In this document: piece after piece, positions 59,595 to 64,000 of the stretch
Position numbering within the stretch: position 1 is the stretch's first letter
Layout of the letters: every line of letters starts with the position of its first letter
Assembly (NCBI GenBank): GCA_963277665.1
Contig: OY728137.1
Span: 1,175,546,670-1,175,610,669, forward strand
Length of the DNA stretch: 64,000 nt
Source: Viscum album
Taxonomy: Eukaryota; Streptophyta; Magnoliopsida; Santalales; Viscaceae
Reading direction: 5' to 3'
The notes under the pieces: generated by a model
Seen by the model: the letters and a program-made list of their open reading frames with translations, nothing else
What the model was told of the DNA's origin: nothing
The model's database searches: none
Program-made: the position numbers and the translations under genes

Positions 59595-61645
59595 TGGCCT
59601 AGACCTTCCAACCCATTACTTTTCCAAAAATATGATATTTGAGGTGTCTAGAGGAAGTCTGGGGTGTTTTTGGGACATGTAATTCATTACAACGATGAGT
59701 CATTTCAACAATTTTACAAATTTATAGTTTTAAAATGGTGACTTATCCTGGTAGTGACTCATCTGGCAGTGAATCATTTGTTGGTGACTCATTTGGTGAT
59801 TGATTGTCTAGCGGTGACTTGTCTGGTGGTGACTCGTCTAGTGGTGAATCAACTAGCAGTGACTCATCCTGGCAGTAACTCATCTGGTGGTGACTCATTT
59901 GGAGGTGAATCATTTAATGGTGACTCATCTAGAAGTGACTCATCTTAGCATTCACTCATCCAGAGGTGATTCCTTTGGAGGTGACTCATCTAGAGGTGAA
60001 TCATCTGACAATGAATTGTTTGGTGGTGACTCATTTGGTGGTGACTCGTCTGGTGGTGACTCATCTGGCGACGACTCATCCTAGTAGTGACTCATTTAAA
60101 AAGTTTTCCATTTTCAAGAATTTTCCAGTTTTTCCATTTTTATGTCTTTTTTGATGAGAAATCAGTTTAATGAATTAATTAATGATTTTTAAGTCTTTTT
60201 CAAAATGTATCAATCGTATATTTATTTTTCTAAAATTTTGGAAGACTTTTAAATTTTTAAAACACATGGTCTTAATGAGATTCATTTTAATGGAAATTCA
60301 AACCTGTATCTAATTCCGAATGTTCTGGATATAATATTTATAAAGAAAATATCCTTCCTTCTATATTTTATTCTAGATTTATTTTGAGATGAGATGTACC
60401 AAATACTTATTCCTTGGAGTCTAGTAACCTGATTGCTGTAGTTAGTTTGTGTTTTCCCCAAATAGTTCCCTACTATACACACACCTTTGTTTTTGGTGCA
60501 ATAATACTGTATCAATCATCTTTTTTTCTAGGTAGGTTTTCCTTCATCTTTATTGATTGTGTATCATGTGGTATGGGTATATAAATGTTTATCCTTGTAG
60601 ATATAGTAAATTCCAAATTAATAAAGATAATAGAATTTTTCTAAAATAAACACAAAGGGGTAGGGGAACTTGATGCTTGATATTACTATTTTATTGAAAT
60701 TTATTGATGTTATGAATTATATAGGCTACATTACCCAATAAAAATCATGGTTTTTGGTGGTCCTTTCTTGCAATTATATATTGTGAACTATGAAATTCAT
60801 GTTGTGTGGTTGATGAAAAACATGTAGTATGTAATTGGTTAATCACGTATAATTGGTTAATAAAATAGACTCCCTAGGATCATATGGTTTATGTGATAAC
60901 ACCCTTAATTAACAAAGTAGAATTGAATAAGAAATACCTTGATAAATATGAAAGTATGTTGTGATTTGGTGTGTGATATGAAATGTGTAGTGGGAGTGGA
61001 TGATATATGGTTGTGTATCGGGGTTGTGATGGTCATGATGTGGTTGTGCAGTGAGGCTATGGTGGAAGATGGATTTAGAATCGACTATTTAAATTTTATT
61101 TCACTGTACTACTTATTGTGTTTTTTTCTACATTAGTATCCTGGTTGGTATGGATGGTGATAATAATGAACTTGGAAAATAAATCTATACATGTTTTAGT
61201 GGAATGGGTTGGTAATATAGAATTTGAAAAATGGTTTAATATTAATTAAGGACTGAAAAAGAAATGTGGATTTCTTTCTGCTTGTGTGGGGTTGTATATT
61301 TAGTATTAGCAGCAGACTTGGGGGGCCTTGTGAGTTGGTTGGTGATATTCTTATAAACCCATAGGTGTGGATTGTGTGGATTCATATATATGTATGTGTA
61401 CATTGTATTTTCCTTGTGATTTATATATACACTTCACCCACATAGAGCATGATGTGACGTTACCTGCAAAGTCATACAGGGGGTGTCTTTCCCAACATCC
61501 CAATGGGATGGATGACTGGACACCCGCCCTTCAGTACTACCTCTTCCAGGCGATAGTATCCTAGGTGTCTTCAGACGAGTTGTGATGTGTGGTCCCAAGT
61601 ATCTTTAGTATGAGTTGTGATGTGTGGCCTAGGTGTGTGTGGGAA
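59595..61645 (+). repeat. 3' LTR of element C, truncated by CACTA2
   Basis: Starts TGGCCTAGACC and follows the 5' LTR to about its position 36,755, where CACTA2 begins. Roughly 0.7 kb of LTR should resume beyond CACTA2, outside the window. Contains the TGACTCA array and a TATATAAA at 60,578-60,585. Confidence 0.85.
59740..60090 (+). repeat. 15-bp minisatellite with ten TGACTCA motifs in the C 3' LTR
   Basis: Same 15-base unit as at 34,837-35,158 but with unit order and number changed. I count ten exact TGACTCA. The motif survives although the two LTRs have clearly diverged elsewhere. Confidence 0.8.
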
Positions 61646-61792
61646 CACTACTGGAAAGAGGGGAAATCCACACTGAGGTATACTCATAGGTTTCAAAATC
61701 ATGGGTATATCCTAAATAAATTTATTATAAACCCACATTTTATTTAAAACTACGGGTATAGATACTCTATACCAACAGTTTTTAGTAAACCA

Positions 61793-62089
61793 TTGGTATT
61801 TAGGGGAGGATATTTTCACCCCGCCCATGCTCCCCCTCTTCACTCATCTGGTTGTACCCCACCACAGTTCCCTTTCCCTCCCCTGAAATTTCCCTCACCC
61901 AACACACATCCCCTTTCTCCTCCTCCGATCGAAACACATCCCCCCTTATCCTCCTACTCCGGTAGATGCACAACCCCTCCTATGGTAGAGCATCCCCCTA
62001 GGTTACACATCCCCCTAGGTCGAGCAATATTTCCCTCACCCGATGCACACCCCCTAGGTCAAGTGGTGTTTTCCTCACCCTATGATTGA
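61793..62089 (+). repeat. C-rich, Pro-coding-like segment of CACTA2
   Basis: An open frame of 98 codons rich in Pro, His and Ser arises from C-rich sequence with recurring catccccctaggt and ccctcaccc phrases. CACTA1 has a similar C-rich block at the same distance from its left end. It is more likely repeat sequence or an untranslated leader than a gene. Confidence 0.5.
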
Positions 62090-64000
62090 CACTTCTACTA
62101 GTCTAGCATTCTCCATTGATTGGGTATTTTTTTGATTTTGGTATTCTTTTACAGTGAGTCCCAAATCCTTCTTTCATTATGGTTAATTGATTCTAGTTTG
62201 GTTTGGGTTTTGTTGATTTTATTTGTATCATTTCATATTGTTTCATTTATGTTTTGTATCTAATTGATTTTGGTTTTGTTCAGATTGGTTATATTTTACA
62301 CAATTTGGTTTAGTATACATGATTTAGTTATATTCAACATAGTTTGGTTTAGTATACATGATTTTAGGTTTAGTTCTATTATAAATTTAGAGGAAATATT
62401 TCTTATTTTTTGAAGCAAACATTCTATTTTAAATTTCTATTTATTTAGAGCATGATCTTTTATGCTTGGTATCTTTGATCAATTAAACAAAGAGGGAGAG
62501 TATTGTGGATTTATTTCATTTTTTTAATTATCAAAATGGGTTATTTTGTTGGAGTGTATTCTCTAAACTTTTTATTGTGTTTGGATAATTATATATCCCT
62601 CAATATATTCTTTTATTATTCTATTGTTCATATTATTTTGATGATTTTTTAAAGTATTGTGTATTACATCAGATTCCTATTATGTATTTAAAATACTACA
62701 TATCTAAAAAAATGTTATGTATTAAATTTTATATAGTGATAGATATCTTATTTATGATGAATCTCTAACATATTGATGTTTTCATATTTATTTCCAAGAG
62801 AGAAAACTTATGCATATTTTTAATTTCTTACTCATCGAATATATTTCTTATATATTGATTTTTTTAAAAGGAAAATATATTATTCATTACTTGAAAATTT
62901 TACAATTTCTATAGAATGTTTAAATTACATTATTATCATATCAAAAAATATTTTATCTATTCACTAGATGTTATAATTTAGAAAATTCAGAATATTATTC
63001 ATTTAAGTTTAGATAAAATTTACATATCCTCTTAGATTAAAGACTCATGATGCGAACCTTCAGTTTCACCATGAATTAATTAGGAGTAAGTTTATCTAAC
63101 GATGTGATATATAGAGTATCATAATTTATGATTATTATATTATAAAAAATTATAATCTTGCAGATCAAAAGTTATACTAACTATATATCCAGGAAGCACG
63201 ATTATGAAACATGTTGGATTCTTAGACGCTTGTATAGAATTCATGATCAAAATATAACATGAAGAACACTATATAAAGAATTAGTATACGGATACAATAA
63301 GAAGAACATACTATAAATTTATTACTACGATTACATTAAATGTGGGAACACTATATGGAATAGATTCATGGGTTTTTATAAATATAGACATAAGTAATCA
63401 GACAATGAGAGACAAATCATTTATATTTAGGATATAGAAGTGATTCTATATGGGAAACCAAAATTGTTTCATAGAATACTAATATAGATTTCTAAGGAAT
63501 TAAAGGATAGTCTGTATCTAATTATTTTACACTAATACTCAATGTTTGAAGTTTCTTATCTATACACCAACAAACCATTTTCATTTTTGCTGGTTTATCT
63601 TTTTTATCTTTTCATTGTGTTGTTATTGTCTATGTTGTATAGTTATTATCAAACTATACTCATATCTCACACATTATTTTTCCTCCACTAAATGGAAATG
63701 ACTTGGTGATTCTAACCTAATCAAAATTTTTTTTTCATAGGTTGTGCCTTTTTGTTGAAAAATGGTATTGGATAGGCTATGAATATAGGTGTAAAAGTGA
63801 CCAGAGGTTTGGTTTTTCCTTAGATAAAGATCAATGATGTTCATAGTTGGTACTTGGATGCATTGATATTGGTTATTAAATCACCTATCAATTTAAATTG
63901 AAATTTATTTCATCCATGATCGGTTGTGTTTTGTAATAAACAAACTTTATGGAATATTTTTGTGTTGGAGATATTGTTTTTATGGACCAATGGACTTCTT
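62090..64000. other. AT-rich interior of CACTA2, no gene recognised
   Basis: No coding similarity on either strand. The phrase caaagagggagagtattg near 62,490-62,507 resembles the polypurine tract before a copia 3' LTR, but no matching LTR was found. Confidence 0.4.

Larger units (their letters stand above)
34700..64000 (+). mobile_element. Element C: Ty3/gypsy chromovirus (Tekay/Del-like), interrupted twice by CACTA elements
   Basis: The 5' LTR starts at 34,700 and the 3' LTR at 59,595. Internal gag-pol on the plus strand ends with a chromodomain, which defines chromoviruses; the RT/RNase H wording (FIDDILIHSRS, DLNL box) fits the Tekay/Del group. CACTA1 occupies 40,662-57,515 and CACTA2 breaks the 3' LTR at 61,646, so the element's right end lies outside the window. 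Pol has many stops. It inserted in the RT of copia element D. Confidence 0.85.
61646..64000 (+). mobile_element. CACTA2: left end of a second CACTA transposon, runs off the window
   Basis: CACTACTGGAAAGAGGGG begins inside the C 3' LTR, preceded by gaa. Inside it are subterminal motifs built on catgggtatatcc and accattggtattt, unlike those of CACTA1. The right end and target duplication lie outside, so the call rests on the terminal sequence, the subterminal motifs and the abrupt LTR interruption. No transposase in the visible part. Confidence 0.7.

Noticed and set aside
34837..60090. Regular short repeats considered as a CRISPR array
   Set aside because: Units are contiguous without unique spacers and the DNA is clearly plant nuclear; they are LTR minisatellites.
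61793..62089. Pro-rich ORF as an extensin-like host gene
   Set aside because: No signal peptide or regular Ser-Pro repeats; the C-rich sequence and position just inside a CACTA end explain it better.
62480..62510. Polypurine tract and LTR start of a copia element
   Set aside because: Only the G-rich phrase is suggestive; no pol upstream and no matching LTR in the window.
1..64000. tRNA, rRNA or other structural RNA genes
   Set aside because: No cloverleaf A/B-box pair or rRNA core sequence was noticed; the tRNA-like phrases found are primer-binding sites next to LTRs.

Overview
This is nuclear DNA from a large, repeat-rich, AT-rich flowering-plant genome. Plant-specific LTR retrotransposon lineages (Athila, a chromodomain Ty3/gypsy of Tekay/Del type, Ty1/copia), CACTA DNA transposons and plant mobile domain (PMD) sequences fill it. 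I find no intact host gene, no rRNA or tRNA gene and no CRISPR. Nearly every coding stretch is a decayed transposon gene with in-frame stops. The acidic tail of a captured HMGB fragment resembles monocot HMGB proteins, but the species cannot be fixed from this window.

Left third (1-23,579): two complete but dead Athila-like elements. Element A (240-11,156) has 1.75-kb LTRs and a near-matching 5-bp target duplication. Its gag-pol runs in one frame broken by eight stops, with substitutions at protease, RT and integrase key residues. Element B (12,932-23,579) has 1.6-kb LTRs and is more decayed. Both carry a primer site resembling the Asp-tRNA complement. They sit in an older minus-strand gene with a plant mobile domain (11,157-12,931 and 23,580-about 27,300); B splits that gene near its C-terminal coiled coil.

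Middle (27,300-34,699): an upstream segment of the PMD gene with opposed TATA boxes and a cluster of TTCnnGAA palindromes, then a repeat-rich stretch, then the 5' part of a highly decayed Ty1/copia element D. D ends abruptly inside its reverse transcriptase at 34,700, where element C was inserted.

Right half (34,700-64,000): a Russian-doll nest. Element C is a chromodomain Ty3/gypsy (Tekay/Del-like) whose LTRs carry a 15-bp minisatellite full of TGACTCA (bZIP/GCN4-type) motifs. CACTA1 (40,662-57,515, about 16.9 kb, TSD AAA) inserted in C's RNase H; the C reading frame resumes in register on the other side. CACTA1 holds decayed TnpD- and TnpA-like genes, minus-strand copia pieces, G-rich minisatellites and two apparent captured host-gene fragments. 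One is a multi-exon HMGB fragment with all GT-AG introns preserved and no stop. The other is a piece of a STRUBBELIG-like LRR receptor kinase. A second CACTA terminus (CACTA2) starts at 61,646 inside C's 3' LTR and runs off the window.

The most interesting object is CACTA1 as a gene-capturing transposon, followed by the TGACTCA arrays in C's LTRs. Lineage calls rest on recognised motifs read by eye; no database search was possible.
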